A stretch of 64,000 nt of DNA from Mytilisepta virgata. Lineage: Eukaryota > Mollusca > Bivalvia > Mytilida > Mytilidae. The DNA lies in the NCBI GenBank assembly GCA_028015205.1, contig CM051516.1, forward strand, positions 58,160,230 through 58,224,229, read 5' to 3'. Each line of letters starts with the position of its first letter. The stretch's first letter is position 1. Positions 23,938 through 36,428 of the stretch are shown here, piece by piece. Both the position numbers and the translations under genes were made by a program. The notes beneath the pieces were generated by a model, which was given only the letters and a program-made list of their open reading frames with translations, was not told the DNA's origin and made no database searches.

Positions 23938-24072
23938 ATGGATGAAAGATTTCCCTGTGAAAGTCAATATTTTATGTCACCTAAAAATACACGACGTTCG
24001 ATGTCACCAAAAAGTTCACCACGTTCTTTGTCACCAAGGATAAATAAACCTAAACGGAGGGTATACTTCCAG
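23938..24072 (+). CDS. DMD: Candidate alternative first exon A of a short dystrophin (Dp116-position)
   Basis: An ATG opens 45 codons that end CAG before gtttgt in phase 0, exactly the phase needed to join the exon at 40974 (or 32853). The peptide begins MDERFPCESQYF and carries four Ser-Pro-Lys/Arg sites (MSPKN, MSPKS, SSPRS, LSPRI). It finishes with a basic patch and RVYF (residues 41-44, in KPKRRVYFQ). The frame is open upstream to a stop at 23836 with no earlier ATG. The intron is the counterpart of vertebrate intron 55, which holds the Dp116 first exon. A transcript starting here would make a dystrophin of the last rod repeats plus WW/EF/ZZ regions. No core promoter was identified: the TATATA run at about 23909 is too close to the ATG to act as its TATA box. 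RNA evidence is lacking. Confidence 0.6.
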
Positions 24073-25059
24073 GTTTGTAATGAAATATTTATGATAAATG
24101 ATCAACAATTTTTTTAATGGAAACCTGGAATTGTCATAGTTTCAGAATGGTTATTCATTTCTTTGGTCATGTTTATTTTTCAAATTTTCCATGTATTTTT
24201 ATTCTATGATCAAAATAACAATCCAAAGATACTAATATTAGATATAGTAAATTTATACTATGCTGTATACAACACATTTCAAGGCGTTACCTCTCATCAG
24301 CAGCATTAAAACCGAAACATTTGGAAGACCAAAAACCAAACTTATTTTAAATAAGAAGTACTCATAACCAAAAATACCGAAATAGGAAGCCAAATTTCAG
24401 CTAAGGAGATCTACCATGTGCAATACAAGGAATGAACCCTTACTATCAAAGTATAATTCCAAAATATAATTCATGTGTGTTTCTGGTTACATGCCCAAAA
24501 TGACATAGGGTAGGTAGCTAGGAAAAACATTTTATTTTGAAAAATTATTTTCTTGTCTTTCCGAAGAATGGCAAGTGGTCAGTCAAACTGGAAATTTATG
24601 TACTCTACATCTGTAATTTAACAGCAGGTACCTACAATTAAACCTACCAACCTATTTAAACAATAAAATATTCATGGGGGTTTTATGTGCGAGATGGCAC
24701 TCATACTGGTTCCTACAAAACCCTTAGAGGGGCCTTCAAATTTATTTTAATTTTGTTTTTTGGATGCTTCATACTTTTACAAACCTATAGCCATGGTAAA
24801 TTGGATGTTTCGTTTTAAATTGTAAACAAAATTGCGCTGTCAAAATTTCCATTTGGGAGCTTTCATGGGGTGACAATTTTATTTGTATAGGTATGTGTAT
24901 ACGGTGGGCTGGGGGGGGGGGGTTAATTTCAAGTAATTTTGAAGGCTGATTTTACTAGAGTGTTTGTATAAAACACATAGAAATTGAATTTATGGATTGT
25001 CAAGAACTCTGGTCAAGGATGCATACAGTGGCTGGCTTTGTCTGTTTCTGTTAGAAAGA

Positions 25060-25900
25060 TTAATTTTATATAAGATGTGAAGACAAGACATTATAAACGA
25101 TATCTGAATGTAGACAACCAAGTCTGATGTTACTAGTTTGGAAATCTATACAAGATATTAAAGAGCGTGTCAGGAGAGGACGACAATTTGATTTGCAAAT
25201 ATTGAAATTTTTAGCAAAATATTTGGATTCATTCACTGAAAAAAAAACCCAAAATATAAAGAGGCCAAAAAAAAAATCAAATAGCCATCCCTTCTAATAT
25301 CTAGCGCCCAAGAGACCATCAACAAAAGAAAGAAGTATCAAACATGGTTCTTGGGAAGATTCATTTACATATGAACATGAATCACACACCATGTCGGTCT
25401 AAAAAGTAATGGACAGAGTTGTTTTCCTGCAATTTCAAATTAACTTTTAGTTTTTTTAGGTACAAACTATCTAACACCGGCCATCGATACTTGGAAGGCA
25501 TTCACTGCTCTTTTTGTCGGCTGTATAGCACAATTGTTGCAATGATCTCTATTGATATGCTTTGGATTCTGGGTTTCTCTGACACAGAAATTCTACACAT
25601 TTTACCCCGAAATTACTTGCAAGTTCTCCGAGCAACAGTCTCTGTTCAACATGGAAAGACTTTTTTTGATCGAATGTCTTGGTGCAAGATGATTGTAAAT
25701 TGTGTATCTTCTGGTCGAAATGTCCATTGTGGTGTGCAGTGAAGATATTCATCATGTCAAATTTATTGGGAATAGACTCATTAATTGTTTGGCCTCCATG
25801 TGCTCACATTTATTGCAATTAAGCTGCATGGCAACCTACAAGCCATGCCGTTTGTTTAGAATTAATCTGTATCATACAAATGCTTACTGCATTTAAAATG
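25060..25900. other. Cluster of short unexplained open stretches
   Basis: Base composition rises and several short open frames follow one another on the + strand. One of about 67 codons (no useful ATG) ends at about 25296 and contains KERVRRGRQFDLQILKFLAK. A frame after a ctag acceptor-like site at 25304 ends HESHTMSV. Another is open from about 25419 to 25742. The minus strand also has a 68-codon ORF (25549-25755). None matches a family I recognise, and they do not share a frame. It could be a decayed insertion, a non-coding RNA or chance. Confidence 0.2.
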
Positions 25901-28162
25901 TCGATTGAAATCAAACATTTTAAAGACGCGATTGAAAGGCTAATCTACATAAAAAAACGTTTCTGGAAAAACGATAAATTCTGTAAATTTTTTCCCTGAT
26001 CCAATGTCAATAAAATGTTTGAGATTGCAGCCAAATATTTCATACATAATATACAGTCAAACACCTATAAAGGAAGCCTTGCATTAATCTAGCTTGTATA
26101 TTTACCAAACCTCTAACAATAAACGGCACTGTGGAAATGTCCCATTCATGAACAAAGCTTGTTTTTGTGTATAATGGGCTCTACTTTCTGGTCCCTTAGG
26201 TGCTTTATTATAGGAGTTTTCCTGGGTTTTGATGACGTCTTAGAATCATAAATTAAAGTATTCAAGGAAATCCACATTTCGTAACTGTAACTAGAATTGT
26301 TTGATTATTGGGTAATGTCCACCAGCAACAATCACGTGCATATAAGAATGAGAACATGTAAATGTGCAATCAATATGATCCCTGCTTTGTACTATTTTAA
26401 ACATGGTATAAGCTTACAATAAGGTACCAGTCTGCAGGAAGACTACCCCTTCTTGATATATTATTATGAATATGAACCAACCAGTCTTTGCACTTATCTC
26501 ATAAATGTCATTTGCTTGCTGGCAAATACCAACATAAGTTGTAGATTTTACCCTGCCTATGATCCAACCCCACAACCTCTTCCACTCAAGGAAAGCATGG
26601 CACTACCCGGCAGTTGAGTAGGTATGTAAATTACAGAATCACATTATCCATTGTCCTCAAAGATGAATATGAAGTGTGAAATATAGCAGTTTTATTGATA
26701 TACCAATTTACAGAGTTTAGTACAATCACATCTTTATTCCTTAGTAATTGACATTAAATCAGTTCTGTAAAAGACATTGATTGAGTACTCTGATCCATTG
26801 TATATAAATTATCATTAAACTCCTGTAGTCTTCATTAGTTTTACTTACAAATGAGGGTATTAAACAAGATCAAAGCTGTTTTCACTTAGACAAATAGTTC
26901 TTGTAATAAATGAATATAGTGTTATCTGAATTGTGGTCTGACTTCATAAGCTTTTACATTCTTTTGATAGAAACTAAGTTCCAATTTTTATAGCTAATTA
27001 CGAACTTTTACTTTCGCTGAACAGCTTTTTTGTCGTTTATGTCATTTTAAGTGCAGTCAGACTAAATGTCTGTGTGATAGAGCCCTTGCATGCCTCCTGG
27101 CTAAATATCTGTGTGATAGAGCCCTTTGCCAGTTTGTTGGATTCTGATTGGGCCATTTCGCTTGAAGTTCTGTTTTGTTATGAAACTTTATTTACTTGGT
27201 GACAGTTTCATTTCACATTTTGTATGAAGTGTGTATTTTAACGTTTTCACAAATTTTGCAATTTCATTCCAAAATGACAACTAACTTGGCCTAAATTTAA
27301 GCAGTTAATTTTCTCTGAAACTGCTGAATAATCTGAATTTTCAATAAGTTACATAGCAATGTCAGTAAATGCCAGGTGGAGCTGTTTTGGTTGAAGTTAT
27401 TTTGAAAACTGGATTCCGCTTCTTTACAACCTTTTCCAGCCTATTTTGGGACCAGTATACTGTAAACAAACTGTGGTTTCTGCCCAGTGGTGCCCTTAGT
27501 GTTTACTGACATCGCTAAATTACAATCTGATTAAAACCTGACATTTTGATAGGCTGCACTCTCGAGCTCTGCGTATCAGAAAATTGAGTTATAATCAGAT
27601 TGAATAAGTTAAAAGATACACCAAAGGTGTGAACATACATGAGAAACTAACCTTTTCAGTAATGGAAAAAATTTAAAAATCCAGTGAACAGTGCTTTTAT
27701 TGCTTATAAACCTTTATAAAATCTTATTTAGTCAAACATCCTTCCTAGACCCATTTCCACTTCACCCTGCATCCCTGAGTAAAATTTTTAAAGGATATCC
27801 CTGCTAACCAGAATTTTATCAATTCTTTATCTATATATTTCTTCAAAAATCAGAGAAAAACTAGAGATAATTCCTTTATTTCTGAAAGTTCACCTATGTG
27901 CATTTCAAAATATCTGACTTGGTCTATATATGGTGGAAATAATATTTCATTTGATGTAAAACTTATTACAGTTGACTACATACACTTAGATGGAAGTCCA
28001 GCATCCATTAGTGTTTGACCACCTTCAATGACAAAAAGTATTACTGCAAAATGTTCTGTGAACCCTGTACATGATGAATACATAGCATTTCTATGTATAT
28101 GGCGAACTTGATAATCTAGAGGAAATTGACATTAATTGATAATATTGATACAATAAACTGTT

Positions 28163-28700
28163 TTAGATATGGTACGGTGTCAGAGACAGATGAAATGGTG
28201 TAAATAATAATTGTTTTCTTGTACCAGACAAGAACGTGTTGTCTGACAATGTATTAAGGATGTGTTGGGATTGATAATTGATGACCAATCGATTAATGAT
28301 AACAGAATTCCGTAGAATTCGGACATGATATGATCTGAGGTTACAAATGATTGTATTTGATTTTTGGTTATGTTTTTTGAATATTGATAGAGAGGTTGTT
28401 ATCGTAGTTTTCCCAGTGGTATATTTTTTTTGTATCGTTCGATTTTGCATCATATTTGTGGAACATGTCTTCTGTTCTTTGAAGTTGGAAGGGAAATGGG
28501 GAGGGTTGTAATTTTTTTGTAATTCGGTAGATTTGTAAAAGGGATTTTGAAATTTTAAGGAATGAATTGTGATGTCTTCCATGGTGGTATCTTTGTAGCA
28601 TTCTTGCTGTAAATTCTGGAGATAATGGTTGATTTCTGATCTTAGTCAAATAATTTACATTAAAACTTATATTTTTTGCTTCTCTAATAAAGAACATGGA
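28163..28700 (-). other. Overlapping minus-strand ORFs, unassigned
   Basis: Two minus-strand frames overlap (139 codons at 28163-28582; 109 codons at 28368-28697), as if one open region suffered a frameshift. The residues are Asn/Thr/Lys/His rich with no motif I can place. A decayed mobile-element coding region is possible. Chance openness in AT-rich DNA is also possible. Confidence 0.2.
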
Positions 28701-29329
28701 ATTTCAGAGTTAGAGCAAAGACTTGTTTTCACTGAGTCAGAATAATTTGTCTGAGTGGGGTGACAATTGTCTTCCTCTGCACTTTTTCTTTTAAAACCTG
28801 TGCAGAATGTTTAAATTCATATTACATTATGTTCTTGTTCTGAATATGCATGTTATATTTGCAAATTGATGTTTGAACAATAGTCTATTAACCATATTGA
28901 AACAGTCATGTTCTGTACCAGGGAACTCTGAAATAATGGATGATCATTTAAATTTTGATAATCAGAGTGATACTTAATAAACAATATCAGTTGTCTTTAT
29001 AATCTTTTCTATATTGTAGTTCAAAATTAATTATGCAAATAAAATCTCTACTTCAAATATTTGTACAAAAAAAAATCATTCAATATAAAAATGGTATAAT
29101 TACCAGCTTCTGTTTAAAGTTCATGGTTTTGACAAAAATATTTGAAATCTTCTGATTTATATAAACACAATATTTTCAATTCTATTTGCAATGCATTATG
29201 AATAAATCATTTGTGTACAGGAAACTTATTGGGTTACTGCTGTATTGGATCTTGGTAGTAACGCTCTTCAGTAATACGTTCAGGTTTGGCATACAAGATA
29301 ATTGACAGAAATTGATACTCTGACCAGAT

Positions 29330-29500
29330 TACTTACAGTGTGAAATGTCAATTGAGGAGACAAAATGTACATGAAGCCCGCCTCTTGGTGCGGGATTTTC
29401 TCGCTGTGTTGAAGACCCATTGGTAGCCTTCGGCCGTTTTTTGCTCTTTGGTCGGGTTGTTGTCTCTTTGACACATTCCCCATTTCCATTCTCTATTCTA
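29330..29500. repeat. Bivalve interspersed repeat fragment
   Basis: The segment containing GAAGACCCATTGGTAGCCTT, CTTTGGTCGGGTTGTTGTCT and CTTTGACACATTCCCCATTT is a widespread interspersed sequence in bivalve genomes as I remember it, and is much less AT-rich than its flanks. Probably the end of a retroelement. A similar but weaker stretch lies near 31376-31450. Confidence 0.5.
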
Positions 29501-29978
29501 TCAATGACTCTATTGACTTTTCAACATGTAACATTCATTGATCCTTTTATCCAGACAAACACATTTTTGCTTTAATGCTTCAGTAGGTTATAATAAGAAC
29601 TTTTTCAAACATTTTATTCCCAGGAAATCAGTTTTTATATTGCTTCTCTCTACAGTTGGTATTATTGGATTTTGATGAAATATCTTTGAGTCCAGCATAT
29701 TATTAAAAAGTTTTGAACAAAACTACGGGTTGAGATTTTGGTGGACATGTGTTTTCCATCTTTTTTATAATTTCCAAATACAGGTTTATATTTTTTAAAG
29801 ACCCAGTGTGTAAAAGATCCAATTTGAAAATACTCAGTACACAAGAAATGGTCTTGTTCTTTGGACCTTAATCTAGGTCATGACCACAAATTATTATATC
29901 TTTTTTACTGTAAATAGCTTGAACCAGAAATTTAATGCAGAAATTGTGTATATATATATATCTTTCTCAAGTAGAAAC

Positions 29979-30196
29979 AGGGCCTCGGTGGCTGAGACTA
30001 GCCATGTCAACACTGAGGTTGTGAGTTCGAATCTCACCCTATGGCTGGATGTGTTCGACTCGGATCTTAATTGACAAGGAATGTCAGTGGTTCTTTCCGG
30101 TTACTCCAACTTTCTCCACCAATAAAAACTGGCTGCCTCGAAATAGCCAAATGTGCTGAAAACGCCTTAAAACCCCACCTAAACAAGCAAACAAAG
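29979..30196 (+). mobile_element. tRNA-derived SINE copy
   Basis: The same family as 14274-14522: head GGGCCTCGGTGGCTGAG, B box GGTTGTGAGTTCGAATCTC, body and (AAAC)-like tail. A short deletion lies between the A-box and B-box regions. Confidence 0.9.
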
Positions 30197-32852
30197 TGAA
30201 ATTGAAATAGACTCCATAATGTTTATATGCAGCATCTATGAAAATAGGTATATTTCATTTCCAAAGTTTACCAATAATAACGGAGGTCATTGTTGTTACA
30301 TTGTACGGAACATACGGGACATTTGGAAGAATCACACAGTCATTTATGACTTTAAATTTACAAAGAGAACAACATATTCCGTTCCATATGTAATGAACAG
30401 AACAGAACATATCTTTTGATTTATTTGTTAATTTGATGCCCAAATTTGAGCAGTTTTTACATACAATTCATGTACTAACAATATAATGCTGAAAGTATTG
30501 TCATGGTTGAGTTTCATCAAGTTGAAGTTCTCAAACATCTGAACCTAATCCCTTCTAGTTATCAGCTGTGATAAATATCTAAACGTATATGACTTAAGGG
30601 TTTTTGAAGATAGAATTTTATTCTACAGTTCATAATGATGTAAGGTCCTAAGATGTGTACAACATAAATATATTCTAGCACCTGTAAAAACTGTTGTACT
30701 TCCAGGATTGGTCATTAGACCTGTTTACAGTTAATTATGAAACTGTTTTACTTTTATTCTGACCAGCAAAAAATATAGACAAATAGTCTGTGGGCCTTTT
30801 GTTGACAAATTGTACAATGCATAGCACAAGTTGAAAGCAAGTTATTACTTGTTTCTAAGGATTAGATTATATATTAACAGTCTTGATGATTTTACGTAAT
30901 TTTTTTGTGACAAAATATTGACCATGGTAATATATTAGACAAACTCCCATTAGTAGAAGTCCATTCTTATCACCTGTGGTCAAATGGTCAAGTGTCCACT
31001 CCAGTATTCCGTTAATGTAACTCCTTTATCCGAGATCTACTTCAAAAATCTATTAATGGACCATTTGTTTAACTGGTAATGGGTTTTGTAATAACAGGGA
31101 TTATACAAGCTGGAATGTAAATTAAAACCTTTAATTTGATTACTGCTGTACATGTATACCTGTAGATTTTCTAATGAGAAAACTTCAAAATATTTCCTAC
31201 TTGACAAATGTATGATAAAGTGATGAATCAGCTTTAGTACATTTTTACTAGATTTGTTTTAATTATGATTATTTATGCTCCAAAAAGAAGATCAAGAGAC
31301 CCAAGTTTTTATCTTACTCCCTTACAGTTTCAATAAACTTAGCCCCCCCCCCCCCTCTCTTTTTCCCATATATATGTTCTCAGCCTTTTGCTGCTGTTTG
31401 TCCAATTGGATGGTGTCTGATTGACACATAACCCTTATTCATCCTTTCATTTTATTATAAGATATAACTTTATTGTCATTAAACATATCAATAAACTTTT
31501 GTGGCAAACACATTACAAAACATATATAAACAAACACATAAAAGTACAAACTGTAGTACATGATTGGATTAAGAGACTTCTGACCTGAGTAATCTAATGA
31601 CCATTTTAAAAAAAAGAGCCAATAATTCTTACAGGTCTGAATGAAGATGGATTTAATAAATATGAAATTTTTTCATCTTGATCCAAATTTTAAAGTTTAT
31701 ATTGTCTGTAAGATTATCTAACTTAGCAAAGAGGTCCTTTCGCAAATTTTGATTTATTTTACAATCTAATACGAAGTGATTCTTGTCCTCAATAACTGAA
31801 AATTTTGCATATTTTTTTAATAAGTTACATCAGTTCATTTCAGACTCTTTTACAATATTGGAAACTGTTTGAATTTTTAAGTATTTTCTTTGGATTGCAG
31901 ATTCAAGAAAATTCCTCAACACATTATCCCCTTTCAAATTGTGATTTCCATTGGAGCTCAATTATATTCAAGGATACTATATTTGGAGTTTCAGTTTTCA
32001 AACAGATATATCATCTGTTATCACCTAGGATTTCAGCATTTGCAGAATATTTATTTAATTGATGAAGTTGATTAATTATGCATGATGTTTTATTGATTTC
32101 TCATTTATTGTGTAATTTCAAAGACTTCAAATAAATGAACATGTATTTTTTTTCTGTTGAACAGGTACATGTACTTTTATATATGTAGATCAAAACCTTT
32201 AAAAAAATATGTATGATACAAACATAGGCAAAAATTTTAAATAAATTAAAAATGAATTTTGTCCTATTTTAGTAGAATATGGATAGAACATTACAAAAGT
32301 ATTTAGTTTTCTTTTTGATACCTAAAAGTCTATTTTTTGGAATGAGAGCATTGATGTCCTATATTTTCTAAATTAACCTAAATTGGTTTTTTTGTGTATT
32401 CTGAATTGTTTTGACATTTTCTAAATAAAAGGAAGAATAGAATGGAAGTTGTTTGATGTAAACAAATAAATGTTCTTGGATATGTAAGTATTTTTATGAC
32501 GACCTGTTCACCCCTGTAACAGATAGGTGGAACATCCCACGTTTACTACACAAATAGTAAAGTACATTTTCTCAATGAAAATGATTTACATTTTTTATAC
32601 ATATGTCAAAACAAGGTTAATTAGATTTACCTTTGGTAATCAGTAATTGTAATGTCAATTTTTTGGATGAGTAAGAAAACCTGATAGTGACTTACTGGTT
32701 AACGATTTAATTAATACTTATTTTGTGGAAAAAATGTGTAGTTACAATCTAATTTTAGCTGAGGATTTTAATTGACATGATCCCTTCAATTAATTGTTTT
32801 GGAGCGATACAATTTTATTTTTGTGGGAATTTTTTGTTGAAAAATTGTACAG

Positions 32853-32957
32853 CTGAAAAGAATTCTGGCAGGAGCCAAGAAAATTTCGGTACAATATTCT
32901 CCTCAGATGTTGGATATATGTGTGAGCCTCCGAAACCTTCTTAATCACTTTGAAAAG
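32853..32957 (+). CDS. DMD: Candidate 105-nt cassette or alternative exon in the giant intron
   Basis: Between ttgtacag and AAG/gtaaga lie 35 codons, phase 0/0, beginning LKRILAGAKKISVQYSPQ and ending SLRNLLNHFEK. It can join KEYLEQFK (exon 13213) to DLQAEVD (exon 40974) in frame, or follow alternative exon A. Direct joining of the flanking exons already aligns gap-free with vertebrates, so this would be an extra piece at the start of R22 helix B. Upstream the frame stays open only to a stop at 32838. Alternatively, transcription could start nearby and use the ATG at 32907. The donor is strong and the acceptor tract moderate. Base composition is richer than the surrounding intron. Confidence 0.5.
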
Positions 32958-35900
32958 GTAAGAAGAAAAAAAATAGTCATTTTGACATTGGATTGTTTAA
33001 ATGTATGTTGTTCAACACTTCCCATTTCCAAAATTTTCTTCCTCATATTCCCCTATACCCATGAATTGTCTCTGAAAAAGTATATATGGTTTAACAATTG
33101 AAAAAAAAATTAATATTGTTTCTTTTTTGAAGTTCCACCTAAGTCGGTTACAATAACAGTATTTAAATTGTTGTGTCTGAAAGTTACCAAAAAGAAAAAG
33201 AAAAATAAATTTCAACCTTTGTTCCCCCTGGTGGCATTATTTATTTACATGTACTGGCCTGGGTGTAATTCACAGTTTTGTCAAGTCATCATTAATAAAG
33301 TTACGAACTAGTAGACAACTTTGTCAGACTTACAGAATTAATGAGGCTATGAACTCGATTATTTATTTAATATTCCTCGTGACTGTGTAAATGATCAATT
33401 AATTTCATATAATTGATGGATACAAATAACTCATTCTAATAACTTTTTGGATATCAAGAAATCGGCACTAGACGATTATTCTCCATGATGGATCAGATTT
33501 ATAACTTTCATAATTGAATCCACGATTATTGTGGCGATAATTGCGGAAATGTTAGTTTTTGTTTTGATGTGCTTTCTGGCATTACCTCAGATATACAGAT
33601 GCGATGATAAAACTGCGTACATTTAATGTCAGAGCAAAGTCTTGAAGTTTTTGTAGGTTTTCACTGTGTAGTATGTTACAGAATAATAACAAGTGGTTGA
33701 TTGCTGTTCGCAAAATTTTGCGGACGTTCTTGGAAGTGAATTTGAACCCCAAATATCTTAATGGAAAATTAAGTTTGGTTGTTTTTAAGGAAGATTTTAT
33801 TGGACTATAGTTATACATGAGCAACTGTATTCCTTTAAAGGGAAGAAAGCAAATGAATCCCACTACTACATATGTCAGAAGTTAACAATGATGAATTTAA
33901 ATTTTCTTTTCTATTCTTCTCTGTCGAATACATATATAGAGGGATATATGGTATGCAAGTTAAAAGAAACAGTCACATACACTCTTCAAATATTAAAAAT
34001 AACATTCTACACATTGAACATACATATAGATATTGGGTAATCCTTGCAACAACTCATAACATATAAGACATAGGAAGATAGATAATCTTTTTCAAAATCT
34101 GGCTCTCGCTCATTATTTTCTGCACAAATTTGAAGGTAATTTCCTGAAATAATTGTCTTCTCACAAATTATAGTTTTCCTGCTGCATCCATTTATTTTAG
34201 TTTGCTGCATTTCTGTTGATTTTTTTGCAGTTGTTAATCTCACAACTCCATTAATTATTTAAAATGCAACACTTTCTGCATGTGCATGCAACATGTCATT
34301 GAAATAATTGTCTAAGGACACACCATGTGTAACAGAACTGTGACAGAAACTGTAATTAACAATTGCTTTAAGTGTTCTATAATGAGTTGTTACATGGAAA
34401 CTGGATTTTTATGGTTTTGTAAGAGTTTTAGGCCAAAGTTTCATTGAGGAGTTAATGTCATATGTCATGCTGTTGTATATGTATATCTGGACTGTGACAC
34501 ATGTTTTTTAAAGATACAATTTGTGTCAAGTAAGGGATGACAGTTTACCATATAAAAAAAAAACATTCATATGAAGCAAGGAGAAAAATAGTAATAGAAT
34601 TTTTAACATTATATTTTTATATGTAGAATTGACTTAACATTATCAAGGAAACACAGTAGTACCTAGGGTGTCACACTCCACCCGATCATAGTGAAGTGTT
34701 TTGCCTAAGATGTCAGATTTTCTGTTGGAGAGCATTAAATTTTTATTTGTAACTAATAAAAACTTGTGTAGTAATATGTTATGTAGCTAAAAGTTGTATC
34801 TTAGAGACAACACTCTTTACAATAGGAGAGTCACAGATCGACCACTTTATAAAAAGGACACTGCAGTATGTAATTTTCTAGTATAATTATCCAATAAATT
34901 CAAATAAAATTGTTCAGATTTAACCTAAAAAAAGTGTTGAATTTCTTTTACATTTTTATATAGACAACACCAGATTGTCTGTTTAGTTAACTTCATGGTT
35001 GCATACTGTCGCTATACCCAGAGCTGACTTGTGGTTTGTGGTATTTGTGAATACTTGACTTAATTTATTACCAAACAAGTATCTTACATCAAACGCTATA
35101 TTATGGTAGTATTATGTAGTCATATCTTGGTGATTTTACACTGTTTGTGGTATTTAGTCTAATCTCTGTGGTTTGTGGTAAATGAAACTACATTGACGGC
35201 TTACAAGTAGTCGATTGATTTTTGGTCATAATTACAAAATACATTTTGTTGGATTCAGTCTTTTTAAATGGCACTTAATATTCTTCATGATTTTTTTTTT
35301 TTTTTTTTTTTTTGGGGGGGGGGGGGTCTTTATAAATTTGACAGACCTTTTTGAAACAAAAAAATATCTATCTGAATACTATGAAATCAAAAATTCATGC
35401 AAAATTTTTGGTATTGTGGAAAATGCGACTGAATAATCATTGCAAAAATAACATTAATAATTTGCCTCAATATACTCTATTAAATATGGACATGACTTGC
35501 ATTGATATTGCTTGTGTTATTGTCAATTTTCATAGATTCCAATACAATAAATGGATACATTAATTTCTGAAATCATTGAATACACTGCTAGTGATTTCCT
35601 GCTTGCAAATTCTGGGGAAAAAATTGTACCAAAAATTGTTCCAAACAACCCATTAAAGCCTCTCTTCCAGCAAATTTTATATTGCTTACATTTACATATT
35701 TGGAAGGGTAACATGAGTTTTGTATTCTGATGTTATGTTTAATCAACTTTTTTTTACTTTACAGAATAGAGTAAAGTATTATGAAATATTATTACATTTG
35801 GTTACCATAGTTACAAATTAATATTGTTTTAATATCGTCAAAATCATTAGATGACAACAAATATTAGCATTTAAAATTTGATATTCCTGCGAAATTAATG

Positions 35901-36133
35901 AACACTAACTTTTTAAATTAAATTGATCATACACAACTTTTGCCTATGTGCAGATATAAATCAATCATTTTTAGTACACCATTCCAAAAAGGGCCAACTG
36001 AGCTATTACTTTGTTACTTTTTTTTTCTTAAACTGCTATTTATCCAGGATATCAGAGATTTCATCAAATAATATTTATTGTATAATCAGACATAAAATAA
36101 ATATAATTATTATCAATGTTTGTGACTGAGAAG

Positions 36134-36228
36134 TATTGCTAGAACTCTGGCTTCCTCTACTAATAAAACCTGTCCACCAAAATATAGCCAGTTATGCTGA
36201 AATTGACGTAAAACCCCTATCAAAAACC
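36134..36228 (+). repeat. SINE 3' fragment
   Basis: Only the body and tail of the tRNA-headed SINE remain (GGCTTCCTCTACTAATAAAA, ATATAGCCAGTTATGCTGAA), diverged. Confidence 0.7.
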
Positions 36229-36428
36229 AGTTGGCATCAGTGAAGGGATTTATCAGGAAATTTCTGGGTGAAGGGTCCGGTGTTGGGGCATAGATTTATC
36301 AGGAAATTTCTGAGTGAAGGGTCCAGTGTTGGAGCATAGATTTATCAGGAAATTTCTGGGTGAAGGGTCCGGTGTTGGAGCATAGATTTATTAGGAAATT
36401 TCTGAGGTCCATTTTTGAGCATAGATTT
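36229..36428. repeat. 46-bp minisatellite
   Basis: About four copies of TTTATCAGGAAATTTCTGGG followed by TGAAGGGTCCGGTGTTGG and AGCATAGA, directly after the SINE fragment. Confidence 0.85.

Noticed and set aside
33582..33863. 93-codon minus-strand ORF
   Set aside because: No recognisable motif, AT-driven composition, no splice or promoter context.
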